Position numbers and translations under genes: made by a program
The notes under the pieces: generated by a model
Databases searched by the model: none
What the model saw: only the letters and a program-made list of their open reading frames with translations
What the model was told of the DNA's origin: nothing
In this document: in pieces, positions 45,952-59,103 of the stretch
Position numbering within the stretch: the first letter of the stretch is position 1
How the letters are laid out: every line of letters begins with the position of its first letter
From: Tricholoma matsutake
Lineage: Eukaryota; Basidiomycota; Agaricomycetes; Agaricales; Tricholomataceae
Assembly: GCA_026075535.2 (NCBI GenBank)
Contig: AP026538.1
Span: forward strand, 16,562,337-16,626,336
Direction of reading: 5' to 3'
DNA length: 64,000 nt

Positions 45952-47999
45952 CGCTCCTTGACTTGTTACAACCACCATAAACAGTGGTAAACACTCCTGC
46001 TCAATGTTGGTAGCAACGTCGAGACTTCAATTTTCGTCCGATTTTCGATCGGATTTCGCCATCACAAACGCTCTCGGCGTCTCCAGGCCTGCCCTGATTT
46101 GCTAAGAGATCCGTCCATCCGATCTCTGTGGATGCCCCGGTCACTGTTTTTGACAGTGTCTGCTATTTGTCTCGTTCTCCTGGGCTTCGAGGATCCTGGT
46201 TAGGTGAGTGTTGTTTATGAAAGAGTAGTCTGGGCCCCTATGGGGGCTTAGAGTGGGTGTGGGATGCCTACTTCAATGCTTGCCCAAGTCGTCGCATTCG
46301 TTTAGCTGGGGGAGGTCTGGTTCAGGAGGAGGGACATATTCACTGGATTGTGGGTCGTCTGGGAGGCTTCCTACCTCCATGCTGCATGAGTTTCTACATC
46401 TAGAGACCTGCTACACTGACTACCCATTGGAATACACCATCATTAAAAGGGGCCGGGCGATGGTGCCCCCTGGTGGCTAGGTCAACGCTCTGGTGGCCGC
46501 TACTTACCACCGACTCTTTACCTCCGGCACTCACACCCTCGAGGTGTTCGGAACCGGGTTCAATTGTCCCTCCCAATCTGCAGCAGGATTTGCGGCCTGT
46601 CTGCCCCCTCGGAGCGTCTGGAGGCTGTGTTGGGTGGACCCGGAATTGAGATAAGGGACCGTCTGTTATCGTTATCACGCTACGTATCTTGACTTCTACC
46701 GTCATCTACTTGTGCTAAATCATCCTCAATGCCCTCTACAAACCGTGGAGCGCGAACTTGACACCAGGCGGCGCATGGCGACCCCCTCTTATACACAAAC
46801 GCTGACTTCGCAGACTTCGATGACAACTACCTCCCAGAGTTTGGACACGTCTCCTTGAGCGGATGGGACTCTGATGTGGCTACCCAGGGCGATGCCGAGC
46901 TCCTCTATCCGGAGGGGCAGCAGGAGCAATCCGCGCTGCCCCTCCCCACATCACCGGGTTCATCCACCATCCCAGAGTTGGTGGAGGATGAGCCTCCGTT
47001 GTCGAGAGATGAGAGGGTGGATATAACATCCACCTCTCATGGCTTTCTACATTTACTGGAGGCTATGACGATCTTCGTCGGTACCGTCCGAGTATCCGCC
47101 GTTCCGCTCATTGAGAGGAACGCATGGCGCCAGATGGCCTGGGAATTATTCACAACCACCTGGCGATTGTCTGAGCCAATGTCGGCAGAACTAGCAGCTG
47201 CCGGATTGCCTCTCGACCTCACGTCACCGGCAGCCTTCAGGGCTTCCTACATGGCTAGGCAGGCAGCTCATGCAGAGCGCCATCATGGGGAACCCTCGTC
47301 CTCATCACGACACCGCCATCCTCGAGGCCCTCGAGCACAGCAGCGCCGCTACTGAAAGGGGGGTGTCACCCATCCACATTTATGCCCACCAATTGGTTGG
47401 TGGCCGATATTGGCATAGTGGCAGTCTGTCGCTTCCCTCTACCTTCTCCCCGCTGCGGGGGGGACATTGCTATCGAGCATATGCCCTTGTCGGCATCTAC
47501 TCGAAGGGGGCCTTGGCCCCCTATCCACAGTAGTTCCGGTGAATAACCAGGTGAACAACCAGCTACCACATCTCTGTCACTCGTGCGGGAGCATGGTGAT
47601 GGTCCACCTCATTCGTCTGGGGTGGTCAATCCTCGCTGGCCAGAAGCATGCAGACGGTTATTCCTCCCGCAAGGGGAGATTTACAGTGAATTAACACGGC
47701 CGCGCCTGATCTGACTTTGGTTGGATATGTGGCTGGGGGACCGTTCTGCACTGGCGGACAAGTTAATGGCTAGCTTCGGGAGGGGGGGGGCTCCCCCTCC
47801 AGATTATTGCCTTTCCTGGCTGAGAGGCCAACGTCTGTGGCACTGCCCGCCTAAAGTGGCTAAAACGGGGACCTGAGTGGGAGATAGGCGAGGGGAACAC
47901 GTAGATAAAGTAGTACCCAAGTTTGTATCCTGCTCCATGGACTGCGATCGAGCCCCGCATTATAAATTGTTGACCCAAAAAAAAAAAAAAAAAAAAAAA
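45952..47999 (+). mobile_element. Family B2 element (divergent subfamily), ~2.05 kb
   Basis: Complete ends: head CGCTCCTTGACTTG at 45952, poly(A) to 47999, tail TTATAAATTGTTGACCC. That tail is closer to the LINE A tail than the B1 tail is. Leader with type I head and CACTGT/ACAGTG stem. Internal deletion in the ORF. Confidence 0.92.
46729..47355 (+). pseudogene. Family B2 protein remnant
   Basis: B2 start MPSTNRGA..., a TGA within the first dozen codons, then open from 46855. About 80 codons between the SGWDSDVA region and the LLYPEG block are missing in comparison with 59740-60581. The C-terminal core (FVGTVR, WRQMAWELF, TSPAAF) and the RGPRAQQRR tail are preserved. B2 and B1 N-terminal halves can hardly be aligned, while the cores can. 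Confidence 0.82.
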
Positions 48000-50900
48000 G
48001 GTCCTCCTCGGAGGCAACGATGTCTGTAGCTACTGATAAGTTACCAGCGTGCATTGATGCAGACTGGGCCACCAGTTTGGAGTGGTGCAGTCCGAGAGTG
48101 GTCCAGGAAGTCAGCAGGGTTCGTCTCCACCCCGAGGGGGGGACAAATGTGGACTAGGACCTGTCGTCTCGACGGTCCATGTACAGTAGGTGAGGGCTTT
48201 GCTGCCTTTTTTTTTGTTTTTTTTTTTTTTTTTTTTTTTTGGGTCAACAATTTATAACGCGGGGCTTGATCGCAGTCCGCAGAGCAGGATACAAACTTGG
48301 GTACTACTTTATCTACGTGTTCCCCTCGCCTATCTCCCACTCAGGTCCCCGTTTTAGCCACTTTAGGCGGGCAGTGCCACAGACGTTGGCCTCTCAGCCA
48401 GGAAAGGCAATAATCTGGAGGGGGAGACCCCCTCCCGAAGCTAGCCATTAGATCACCCACTGGTGCAAAGCGGTCCCCCAGCCACATATCCAACCGAAGT
48501 CAGATCAGCCACGGCCATGTTAATTCACTGTAAATCCCCCCTTGCGGGAGGAATAACCATCCGCATACTCCCAGCCAATGAGGATTGACCACCCCAGACG
48601 AATGAGGTGGACCATCACCGTGTAATGCATGCGTGACAGTAATGTGGCGGCTGGTTGTTCACCTGGTTATTCACCGGAACTGTCGTAGGCAGGGGGCCAA
48701 GGCCCCCCTCGAGCAAATGCGCTGCAAGCACATGCACTCGATAACAGTTTCCCCCCTGCAGTGGGGAGAATGTAAAGGGCAGCGACACTTGTCACCAACC
48801 CAACAGCAGCCAGCAGACTGGCGGTGATGGGTGTGGAGCGGAATGCCCCACACAAGTAATGGCACGGCCATCTGTGATGATGATGGCACTGTACTGGGAA
48901 CGAGGGTTCCCCAGATTGAAGCTCTGCTAGAGCTGTTGGCATCGCCACACAGGAAGCTAGGACAGCTGCCGGAGGCGTAGGATCGTTGGAACGATCGTCT
49001 CTGGTTGTCCACTTGGGCATCAGGAGCAAGTTAGTACTGGTATATGATGCTAGTGATCGAAATATGCAGCGTGCAGTGTAAGCGAGGGCCTCCTGCCTAG
49101 CAAGAAAGTCCTCGTAGTCGTCAGGGTCAGGGAGGTTCTCCCCAGCCCACAGATCTCAAACTGCCTAGGGCAGCTGCTACCTCCAGTTCGTTCTGTGAGA
49201 GCTGGGTGTCGTAGTCTTGGGCATCATCACCAACGATGTCACCCATAATCAAGGTGGGGTCGTGAAGGCCCCAGCATGTGGTTTGGTCTCTGTTCAGCTG
49301 TTTGGGCATTGAGAGTGAGTTAGCACAGGTAAATGACGATAACAGTCAAAGTACGTAGCGTAAGATCGATAACAGATGGCCCCTTGTCTCAGTTCCAGGT
49401 CCACCCGATACAGCCTCCAAACACTCCGAGGGGGCGAACAGGCCGCGCATCCTGTTGCCTGGTGGGAGAAGATTGAACCCGGGTCATAACACCCCAGAGG
49501 AGTGAGCACCGGAGGTGAGCAGTCGGTGGTGAAATGCGGCCACCAGAGCATCGACCTAGCTATCAGGGGGCACCGTCACCCGGCCCCTTTTAGCGACGGT
49601 GTATTCCAACAGGTAGTCAGTGTAGCTTGTCCCTAGTAGTAGTGACTCACATAGCATGGAGGTTGGAAGCCCCAGAGACAACCAGCAGTCCAGTAATGAT
49701 GTCCCTCACCCTGAGCCAGACCTCCCCCAACTAAGCGAGTGCGTCGACTTGGGCAAGCATTGAAGCAGGCATCTCACACCCACTCTAAGCCCCCATAGGG
49801 ACCTAGACTACTCTTTCATAGACACCACTCACCTAGCCAGGATCCTCGAAGCACAGGGGAACGAGATGAATAGCAGCCATTGTCAAAAACAATGACCGGG
49901 GCATCCCTGGGGATCGGATGGACGGATCTCTTAGCAAATCAGGGCAGGCCTGGAGACGCCGAGAGCGTTCGTGATGGTGAAATCCGATCGAAAATCGGAC
50001 GTAAATTGAAGTGTCGACGTCGCTGGCAACATTGAGCAGAGGTGTTTACCACTGTTTATGGTGGTTGTAACAAGTCAAGGAGCGTCCGGGCTTTGCTGCC
50101 TTCGGTTTAGATGGGCCGACATGCTGCTGTATGTCAGCCAGCTTGTCGGTTGGGAGCTCAGGGAAGGCCTTGGCTAAACGCACCAGGCCATCCATGGATG
50201 TGTTAGGTGCTCGCCCCCCTGGGAAGCGGGCAACCTGAGCAAAGGTCCCCCTGCCTGAAGGCCTGGTGGACCAGTTCATGGGGGGAGGTGGTCCTCGACC
50301 CCATGATGAAGAGACACCCCCTGCTGGGGGTTTAGGAAGAGGTCGAGCCCCCTTCGGGCCTCAAGTCCTCGAAGATTTGTGAGGGGGGGGGCGTTGCCCA
50401 TCCCATCCCTCCAGGTGGTCCACATCGGGATTGTTGGTGACAGTGCCCGACCTAGGTCGTTTACTGCCCCCTGACATTCTGTCTATAGCTCCCTGGAGCG
50501 TAGCGCTTCCCGAGTCGTGATCGATACCAGCCTCGGCAGCTGCTACCAGCACCGAGCCCAGTCGTTCCACAATGAGCTGCCATTCTTCAGCAGTCGGTCG
50601 TCTAGATCCCATCCTGTTAAGAACAACTCGGAATCCTTCAGCATACTCTCCCAGGTCTTTGGCGAAGGTCTGGGGTCCACTCCAGTCATCGCTAGCCATC
50701 TCCGTGTCCTGAATGACGTGGGAGGAGAGGTTATCGGCCACTTCATCAGCCCACGAAGCAGGTGTAGAAGGGGTAGCCGGAGGTGCAGGAGACGCTGTTG
50801 CATCTCTGGAAGATAACGCTGGCACGCTGAAATGCTGTGCTCGCGGAGTGACGATGCCCACCCCATAGGGGGAGGGGGTTGGAGAGCCTCTTTGGGTCCT

Positions 50901-51194
50901 GTGAGGGCCCACTGAGGGTGCGTTCTGTGTGGATCTGCGGCTCTCTTCAAGCTGCAGGGAATCAATTGGGTCATCACCAGGAGTTCTGGGCATACCGGAT
51001 CTAGAAGGTCTCCCCTCGTCCATAGCCTCACCCGATCTCCCCTCTTTTCTGGAATACGAATCTGACATGCGTTGGTAAGACGCTGGTGATACCAGATCAC
51101 TGAGATCGAGGACGGATTGAGCTACAAAGGTTGAAAACGGTGTCGACGAAAATTTTTGTGGCTGTGCACGTCGCGGTAGGAAGACAAGAAGCGA
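48000..51194 (-). mobile_element. LINE A10, 5' part with ORF1, interrupted by B
   Basis: Minus LINE in two parts (48000-48206 and 50088-51194) covering the 5' end and about two thirds of ORF1 (ATG at 51068). The frame is broken near 50350, and the B insertion interrupts it. 5' terminus CATCGCTTCTTG at 51194, inserted into ORF1 of LINE A11. No 3' part. Confidence 0.9.
48207..50087 (-). mobile_element. Degenerate family B element inserted in LINE A10
   Basis: Poly(T) with one G, tail GGGTCAACAATTTATAA, 3'UTR, leader with type II head. Target-site duplication GGGCTTTGCTGCC at 48194-48206 and 50088-50100. The ORF is reduced to scraps: a C-terminal piece near 48890-48980, a start-like piece (MPK) near 49020, and a second N-terminal piece from the ATG at 49309 to about 49130. 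The scraps do not form one frame. Confidence 0.9.
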
Positions 51195-51749
51195 TGTCTC
51201 CCAGGTCTTTGGTGAAGGTCTGGGGTCCACTCCAGTCATCGCTAGCCATCTCCATGTCCTGAATGACGTGGGAGGAGAGATTGTCGGCCACTTCGTCAGC
51301 CCACTGCGAGGCAGGAGTAGAAGGGGTAGCCGGAGGTGCAGGAGACGCCATAGCATCCCTGGAACATAGCGCTGGCAGACTGAATCGTTGTGCTCACGGA
51401 GTGACGATGCCCGCCCCATAGGGGGAGGGGGTTGGAGATCCTCTTTGGGTCCTGTGTGGGCCCACTGAGGGAGCGTTCTGTGTGGATCTGCGGCTCAAAG
51501 AGAGCCGCAGGGAATCAATTGGGTTGTTGCCAGGAGTTCTGGGCATACCGGATCTGGAAGGTCTCCCCTCGTCCATCGCCTCACCCAATCTCCCCCCTCT
51601 TCTAGAAAACGTTTCAGACATGCATTGGTAAGACACTAGTTATACCAGATTGCTGAGATCAAGGACGGATTGAGCTACAAAGGTTGAAAACCATGTTGAC
51701 GAAGTTTTTTGTGGCTGTGCATGTCATGGTAAGAAGACAAGAAGTGACG
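51195..51749 (-). mobile_element. LINE A11, 5' end and ORF1 N-terminus
   Basis: Minus LINE with 5' terminus at 51749 and ORF1 from the ATG at 51621 to about residue 145, where A10 was inserted. Joined on its 5' side to a B fragment. Confidence 0.88.
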
Positions 51750-52135
51750 GATGTCGCCCGTAATCAGGGAGGGGTTGTGTAGACCCCAGCGTGATGGTTG
51801 GGCTCTGGTTCACCGTTTAGGCATAGAGAGTAGGTTAGCACTAGTAGGTAATGGTAGAAATCAAGATACATAGCGTGGTATCGATAACAGATGGTCCCTT
51901 ATCTTCAGTTCCGGATCCACCCGATACAGCCTCCAAACGCCCCGAGGGGGCGAACAGGCCACACATCCTGTTGCCTGGTGGGAGAAGATTGAACCCGGTT
52001 CTGAGCACCCCAGAGGAGTGAATACCAGAGGTAGAGAGTAGGTGGTGATGAGACCCAAGCGTTGTCCTAGCTCCCAGGGAGCACCATCACCCAGCCCCTT
52101 TTAAAGACAGTGTATTCCGGACAGGTAGTCAGTGT
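51750..52135 (-). mobile_element. Family B fragment: ORF start and leader
   Basis: About the first 25 codons of a B1 ORF and part of the leader. Neither end of the element is present. Bounded by LINE on both sides. Confidence 0.82.
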
Positions 52136-52860
52136 CCTCTACAAGATCTGCCAGTAATGAGTCCATGTAACCCCAGTTTCTGTTTACATTTTGACTAAAT
52201 ACGTGTAACTGAGGGGTAGATCTAAGTCTTTCTCTCATTTACGTTCAGCCACCGCGTCCTGCGGGATGGTAAGCAAGAGGGGAGCAAGAATTACGTCTCG
52301 CACTCACCTCGTCATAGCGAGCTTTGATCCAATCACGGTCAAAGCGATGTTGCCAGAAATTGCAACGACAGTCGTCGGATGCATGGTTCTTCTGGCAGTT
52401 TATGCACCTAGCCGGGTGAGGACAGGCTGCCCCCTCAGGGGTGGCTGGGATGGGAGGATTCGCTCTAGCGTTTCCCTTACAACATTCTGCAAGGGCACAG
52501 TGGTGCTCCTTGCGGTGTGGGCCTGCACAGATCGGACACTTGGTCTGTGGAGCTCTGCATGCTGAGGTGGGGTGACCCCATTTCCAGCATCGTTGGCAGA
52601 GAGGCAAGCCGGGGTTCGCCTTGGCAGCCCTAACATAAGCGACATAGTGACCAAATTGGATGCCACGCCTGATAAGAGCCTTAGCTCGTGCACCACTGAC
52701 CGAGTCAGCAATGTTGAGATAAACGGTACACGTATCTGACATCTTCGAATCACGTATAACCCGTGGGGGGACTTGTAGCACTGTGAGGTCCGAAATTCCA
52801 GACTTTCCCAAGTGTGCAATGACGACGTCAGGCATTAGGGCCTTGTTGCTGGTGATGAAA
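52136..52860 (-). mobile_element. LINE A12 fragment: ORF1 zinc-knuckle end and ORF2 start
   Basis: Minus LINE with an open ORF1 C-terminal part (52835-52245). All three zinc knuckles are intact and CGA is retained at the codon that is TGA in A5 and A9. The 49-nt intron-like segment lies at 52259-52307. The ORF2 N-terminus is cut after LLADL. Confidence 0.9.
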
Positions 52861-53096
52861 CTAGCTGACGACCTAATGGCTAGCTTTGGGAGGGGGGGCT
52901 CCCCCTCCAGATTATTGCCTTTCCTGGCTGAGAGGCCAACGTCTGTGGCACTGCCCGCCTAAAGTGGCTAAAATGGGGACCTGGGTGGGAGATGGGCGAG
53001 GGGAACATGTAGATAGAGTAGTACCTAAGTTTGTACCCCGCTCTGCGGACTGCGTTCAAGCCCCGCGTTATAAATTGTTGACCCAAAAAAAAAAAA
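52861..53096 (+). mobile_element. 5'-truncated family B tail
   Basis: Last ~235 nt of a B2-type 3'UTR (tail TTATAAATTGTTGACCC) and poly(A) to 53096. LINE of opposite orientation lies on each side; no duplication seen. Confidence 0.85.
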
Positions 53097-56028
53097 GGGG
53101 AACGTCTGACCACGCCCCTCTGACACTGACCCTACCTGGCCTGGGATCTCTGGTTCTGGTTACCAAGTGGTCAATCAAAAAAGGATCCAAGGAGGAAGCA
53201 TCATACTGGGATGCTGTCTCCTCCACTTTAACTCCATGGCTAGATTGGCATGGAGATACCTCAGCAGAAATCAATGATGTTGTCTCAGTGATATCAACAA
53301 TTTTAAACAAGGCATGGGAAAACCATGCCAAGGAATCTTGCCTCGGCAAGTCATCCAAAGGTTGGTGGACAGACGAATGCAGTGGTGCTCTGGATGCTTA
53401 CAGAGCCTCCCAAGATGAGGAGGACTGGAAGCACTACAGGAACGTCATACGACACACAAAGCATGACTTTTTCGATGACCATATCCAAGAAGTGGCTACC
53501 ATGAATAGATGACCCTGGGACCTGATGTCCTGGACTTGTCAACGTAACCTCCCATCGTGAGAGGCAATCTCTTATCAGGGAGAATCTTGCAATGATCTGG
53601 ATTCTCTCTGGGCTGCCCTTGATGGGTCCTATAACGCTGCTTCAGATCGAGTAGTCAATCTGAGCATTCTAGATGAACTTGTTCCGGTGCCTGAAAGGGT
53701 CTGGGTCCCGTTCTCCATCACAGTAATGAATGAAGCACTTAATGCGTGTTCTTCCTGATCCGCTCCAGGTCCCAATCATGTAACATGGTCACATCTAAAA
53801 CACTGGTGTAGCAACCCAGAGGTGGCAGGTCTCATCACCCGCATCGCTGAGGCTTGCATCACTGCTGGCCATTGGCTGGCTCACTTCAAGGAATCCCTGT
53901 CGGTAATCATCCCAAAACCAGGGAAACCTAACTATTCTACGCCAAAGTCATTCAGGCCTATCATGCTACTGAACACTCTGGGCAAATTAGTCAAGAAGAT
54001 GTTGTCTAGGTGACTTCAATTCGACAGAGTTGCACACGAAGCCTTCAAGCAGAACCAGTTCGGAGGTGTCGCCCAGCGTTCCACTGAGGATGCAGGAATC
54101 TACCTCACCCATCTTGTTAGAGCAGGATGGGCCAAAGGACTCAAAACCAGTGTTGTCGCTTTCGACATCGCTCAGTTCTTCCCCTCCCTAAACCATCAGG
54201 TCTTACTAGAGATAATCTCTCGGTCGGGATTCCCTGTGCAAGTAGTGAATTTCTTCTGTTCATACATGGTCGGTCACAAGACGACCTACAGATGGAACAC
54301 CTTCTCATCTGGCTCCTTTGCAGCTGATGTGGGAATGGGACAGGGATCTGCCTTGTCCCCAGTCTTATCGGCGTTATATCTGATGCCCATCATGAAACTC
54401 TTCAGAAGAAGCGAGATCGGCAGAGATGTCGATCTCATGGCAATACCCCTCTCAAACCCAAAGTCACCTGGAGGTACCTTGGGTTTTTCTTTGATCACAA
54501 ACTCTCCTTTAAGGAGCATACGCGATTCTACTCCACCAAAGCCATCACTATGGCAAGGGCAATGGGAATGCTTGGCAATTCTGTGAGGGGGTTAACTCCC
54601 ATGCAGAAATGCCTTCTCTACTGTTCATGTGTCGTGCCCATCATGACATATGGACTGAGACTCTGGCACTTGAAAGGCGCTCGCATCAAAGGTGTCATCA
54701 AAACATTGGCCCAGGTGCAGTCTATCGCTGCTCGCTGGATCCTTGGTGCATTCTGAACCACCCCTATCGGTGGCTTGGAGAGTATCGCAGGACTGCTGCC
54801 CATGCAGCTGCTACTGCATCATCTAGTCGACAGAGGGGTACTCAGAACCCCCCTATTGGCCCCATCACACCCCCTAAGAGCAATCTTAGGGCCCAATCAC
54901 GTCGGCACTACCCACCATCATGAGCTAGGACTCTGGGGAGGGGATGTGCTCGACACACTCACCCTACAAGGTCCATCTGTTGCTTCGGCCACAGCTCTGG
55001 CCCTTGTACCAGGCAATGAATTCGACCCCTTTGGGGAAGAAAACACACCAGGAAACAGAGTGAAGGATCTGTTCCCCACTCGCTTTTCCTCTCATCGCCT
55101 CACCTCCAAGGAGGATGGAGCGAGGAATTCTTACAGGAGTGACCTCGACAAGGCCTGGGCCTCTGCCCAGGTAGAGGACAACACTCTCATTGTTGCAGTG
55201 GATGCCTTGGTACCCACTGATGCCAAGTACCAAGCAGTCGCCTGTGCTCTTGTCTTCGGACAGGGAGAACAGGTCGATCGCGTTGTCTCAGCTTCTGGGA
55301 GGAGAACCCCCCCAGAAGTCGAACTCTTCGCTCTCCAACTTGGCATCTCGGCTGCTTGCAGCAGAGGGTGCAAGAAGTTGGTAATTTTTTTGGACTCTAC
55401 CACGGGCATCGAGTCCCTCATAGACCCAAAACCACGCTCTGGGCAGATTTTTGCCCTGGACGCCTGTCGCTCACTTCGCCCCTGGCTAGCCGGGGATGAG
55501 GAGAGAAATGTAACATTCTGGCACGTCCCCTCGAAATTCGAGTGGAACGTCCACAAGATGGCTCATGATGTTGCTATATCAACCAAGATCTCCATGGGCA
55601 GACACCCACGGACATCTCTAGACTACCTTAAAAATCAGGTCGAAAAGGCCATTTGTAAGGATTGGCACACCCGGTTCTCAGATCCAGCATATTGTGGACG
55701 GCACTTCTATCAACTCAAAGGAGTAGGTGGAAAGCCGGTGTTACCCTCAACTCACAAAGGTGGGCCTTGGCTGAAAGTAATGGGAAACAACACCACAATG
55801 ACTTCCTGTTCAACTCGTATGATCACTGGCCATGCTCCCATAGGGGAGTATCGTCACCGTCTTTCCCTCGACGGGGATTACCAATGTAGGTGCCTTGGTC
55901 CTGAGATCCAAACTCAGGATCACATATTATGTGTCTGCCCTGCAGTGGATCGCAAAGAGACTTGTGCCAGCCCTGACTCCATTGAGGGCTTTCACGAATT
56001 CATGGACAATAACCCTGCACTAGGGTGA
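53097..56028 (+). pseudogene. LINE A13 ORF2 remnant
   Basis: Recognisable RT, RNase H and CCHC-like end, broken by several stops. Most are TGA at codons that are CGA elsewhere (about 53509, 54012; similar at 53757). A deletion near 54437 removes the YVDD motif and ~55 codons, joining GRDVDLM to the NPK/TPLKPK region. From 54775 to 56028 the RNase H half is open for 417 codons and ends early compared with ...AWDPG. Confidence 0.88.
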
Positions 56029-56278
56029 TTCACCCCGCTAGCATGGGATCCAGGATAAGTTGTGCGCGCAGGGCATATGACCCCCGTCTGGTTCTGACTA
56101 GTGTGATCGGTATGTCAGGGTGGCTGTAGAGCACCAGACGATTCCGTTAACCCTCATAAAGGGGGCCTGCCCATGTTCAGGAGCGACTGGCAGGGTGGGG
56201 GGACACAAAATCAGGTACTGGTTCGGAGAGGCACCTGAGCGCTTCCAGATCCACTGTCGGTTGCACATTACAATGAAC
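53097..56278 (+). mobile_element. LINE A13, old and degenerate
   Basis: Plus LINE from the end of the endonuclease domain (GTSDHAPL) to the early 3'UTR. It carries many more stops than A1, A8 or A9, so it is an older copy. Cut at 56278 by the poly(T) of a B element; no 3' end. Confidence 0.9.
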
Positions 56279-56633
56279 TTTTTTTTTTGGTCAACAATTT
56301 ATAACGTGGGGCTTGATCGCAGTCCGCAGAGCGGGGTACAAACTAGGGTACTACTATATCTACGCATTCCCCTCACCCATCTCCCACCCAGGTCCTCGTT
56401 TTGGCCACTTTAGGTGGGCAGTGCCACAGACGTTGGCCTCTCAGCCAGAAAAGGCAATAATCTGGAGGGGGAGCCCCCCCTCCCAAAGCTAGCCATTAGA
56501 TCGCCTGCTGGTACCAACCGGTCCCCTGGCCACATATCCAACCAAAGTCAGATCAGGCACAGTGGTGTCAATTCACTGTAAATCCCCCCTTGCGGAAGGA
56601 ATAACCGATTGCCTACTTCCAGCCAATGAGGAT

Positions 56634-58866
56634 TTTTTTTTTTTTTTTTTTTGGGTCAACAATTTATAACGCGGGGCTCAAACACAGTCTGTGGAGCGGG
56701 GTACAAACTTGGGTACTACTCTATCTACGTGTTCCCCTCGCCCATCTCCCACCCAGGTCCCCATTTTAGCCACTTTAGGCGGGCAGTGCCACAGACGTTG
56801 GCCTCTCAGCCAGGAAAGGCAATAATCTGGAGGGGGAGCCCCCCCTCCCAAAGCTAGCCATTAGGTCATCAGCTAGTGTGGAACGGTCCCCCAGCCACAT
56901 ATCCAACTGAAGTTGAATCAGGCGCGGCCATGTTAATTCACTGTAAATCCTCCTGCAATAACCATCCGCATGTTCTCAGCCAACGAGGGTTGACCACCCC
57001 AGGCGAATGAGGTGGACCATCACTGTGCCTGTGCACAAGTGACGAAAATAAGGTAGCTGGTTATTCACCTGGTTGCTCACCAGAACTACCGTAGGCAGGG
57101 GGCCAAGGCCCCCCTCGAGCAAGTGCCAACACATGCACTCGCTCAATGACAACATCCCTCCCGCAGCGGGGAGAAGGTGTAGGGTAACGGCTAAGCATCA
57201 TTGTCCCGATAATGGCCACCACTCCTGTGATGGGCGTATAGGTGGAGAGGTGGTTCCCCTTTTTAGTAGCGACACTGCTGTGCTCGAGGACCTCGAGGAC
57301 GACGGCAACGTGCTGGGGATGAGGGTTCCCCAGATTGAGGCTCTGATTGAGCTGCTAGCATCGCCGCATAGGAAGCTCGAAAGGCTGCCGGAGACATGAG
57401 ATCGAGAGGTGATGCGGCAGCTGCTAGTTCTGCCGACATCATCTCAGACAATCACCATGTGGCTGTGAATAATTCCCAAGCCATCTGACGCCATACATTC
57501 CTCTCCGTAGGAGGGACGGCAGACACTCGGATGGTACCGACGAAAATCGTCATTGCCTCCAGTAGATGTAGAAAGCCATGAGAGGTGGCTGTTAATTCCA
57601 CCCTCTCATCTCTTGACAACGGAGGCTCATCCTCCACCAACTCTGGGATGGTGGATGAACCTGGTGAAGTGGGGAGGGGCAGCACAGATTGCTCCTGCTG
57701 CCCCTCTGGATAAAGGAGCTCAGCAATGCGGAGCTCCCGATTGTTGTTGGCCTCGAGCCCAAGCTCGAGAGCCAGATTACTCGTATCGTTGGCCACCTGC
57801 TGTGACCACAAGACACGGTTTATAGTCTCCTGCGAGGCTAGCTCGGTGAGACCTGGGATGAATTCAACATCTCCGCCGATGGCAGAGTCGTCAACTTCTG
57901 ATAGGTCGGAGGAGTCGTCCTCTGACCATAGATTGTGGAGTTGGTTGTCCACATCAGAGTCCCATCCACCCAAAGAGATGTGACCGAACTCTGGGAGATA
58001 GTCGTCGTTGAAGTCTGCGACGTTGAAATTGGAGTGTAAGAGGGGGTCACTGTGCACCACCCGGTGTCGAATTCGCGCTCTATGGTTTGCAGAGGGCATT
58101 GAGGATGATTTAGCAAAGTAGATGACGGTAGAAGTCAAGATACGTAGCGTGATAACGATAACAGACGGTCCCTTATCTCAATTCCGGGTCCACCCAATAT
58201 AGCCTCTGAGGGGACAGACAGGCCGCACATCCTGCTGTCGAGTGGGAGAAGATTGAACCCGGGTCATACCACCCCACAGGAGTGAGCACTGGAGGTGAGA
58301 AGTTGGTGGTGAGTAGCGGCCACCAGAGCGTCGACCTAGCCGTCAGGGGGCACCATCACCTGGCCCCTTTTAACGATGGTGTATTCCAATGGGTAGTCAG
58401 TGTAGCATGTCTCTAGTAGTAGAAACTCACAAAGCATGGAGGCTGGAAGCCCCCCAGGCGACCAGCAATCCAGTGAGAGTGTCCCTCCTCCTAAGCCAGA
58501 CCTCCCCCAACTAAACGAATGCGACGACATGGGCGAGCATTGAAGTAGGCATCCCACACCCACTCTGAGACCCCAGAGGGACCCAGACTACTCTTTCATT
58601 GACAACACTCACCTAGCCAGGATCCTCGAAGCCCAGGAGAACGAGACAAATAGCAGACACTGTCAGAAACAGTGCCCGAGGCATCCACAGAGATTGGATG
58701 GACGGATCCCTTAGCAAATCAGGCTGTGCCTGGAGACGCCGAGAGCGTTCGTGATGGTGAAATCCGATCAAAAATCAGACGAGAATTGCAGTCTCGACAT
58801 TGCTACCAACGTCGAGCAGGAGTGTTTACCACTGTTTATGGTGGTTGTAACAAGTCAAGGAGTGAT
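56634..58866 (-). mobile_element. Full-length family B2 element
   Basis: 2.23 kb with poly(T), tail GGGTCAACAATTTATAA, ORF, leader with type I head and 5' end near 58862. Target-site duplication AGCCAATGAGGAT at 56621-56633 and 58867-58879. Confidence 0.94.
57263..58099 (-). pseudogene. Family B2 protein with a single stop
   Basis: ATG at 58099 (MPSANHRA). Open for ~215 codons, then TGA at 57452-57454 where other copies have CGA (TTTWRLSE region), then open to the normal RGPRAQQ end. The B2 N-terminal half is acidic but different from B1. Shared blocks are ASQETIxR, ELxIAELLYPE, IPELVEDE, FVGT(V/I)R and WRQMAWELF. The only defect is a single transition at CpG, so the copy was coding when inserted. 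Confidence 0.85.
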
Positions 58867-59103
58867 AGCCAATGAGGATTGACCACCCCAGAGGAACAGG
58901 GTGGACCATCACCATGCTTGCGCACGAGTGACAGAGATGTGGTAGCTGGTTGTTCACCTGGTTATTCACCGGAACTACCGTAGGCAGGGGGCTAAGGCCC
59001 CCCTTTGAGCAAATGCTGACATGTGCATGCACTCGATGACAATGTCCCCCCCATAGCGGGGGGAAAGTGGAGGGAAGCGACAACATGTCACTATCCCGAT
59101 ATT

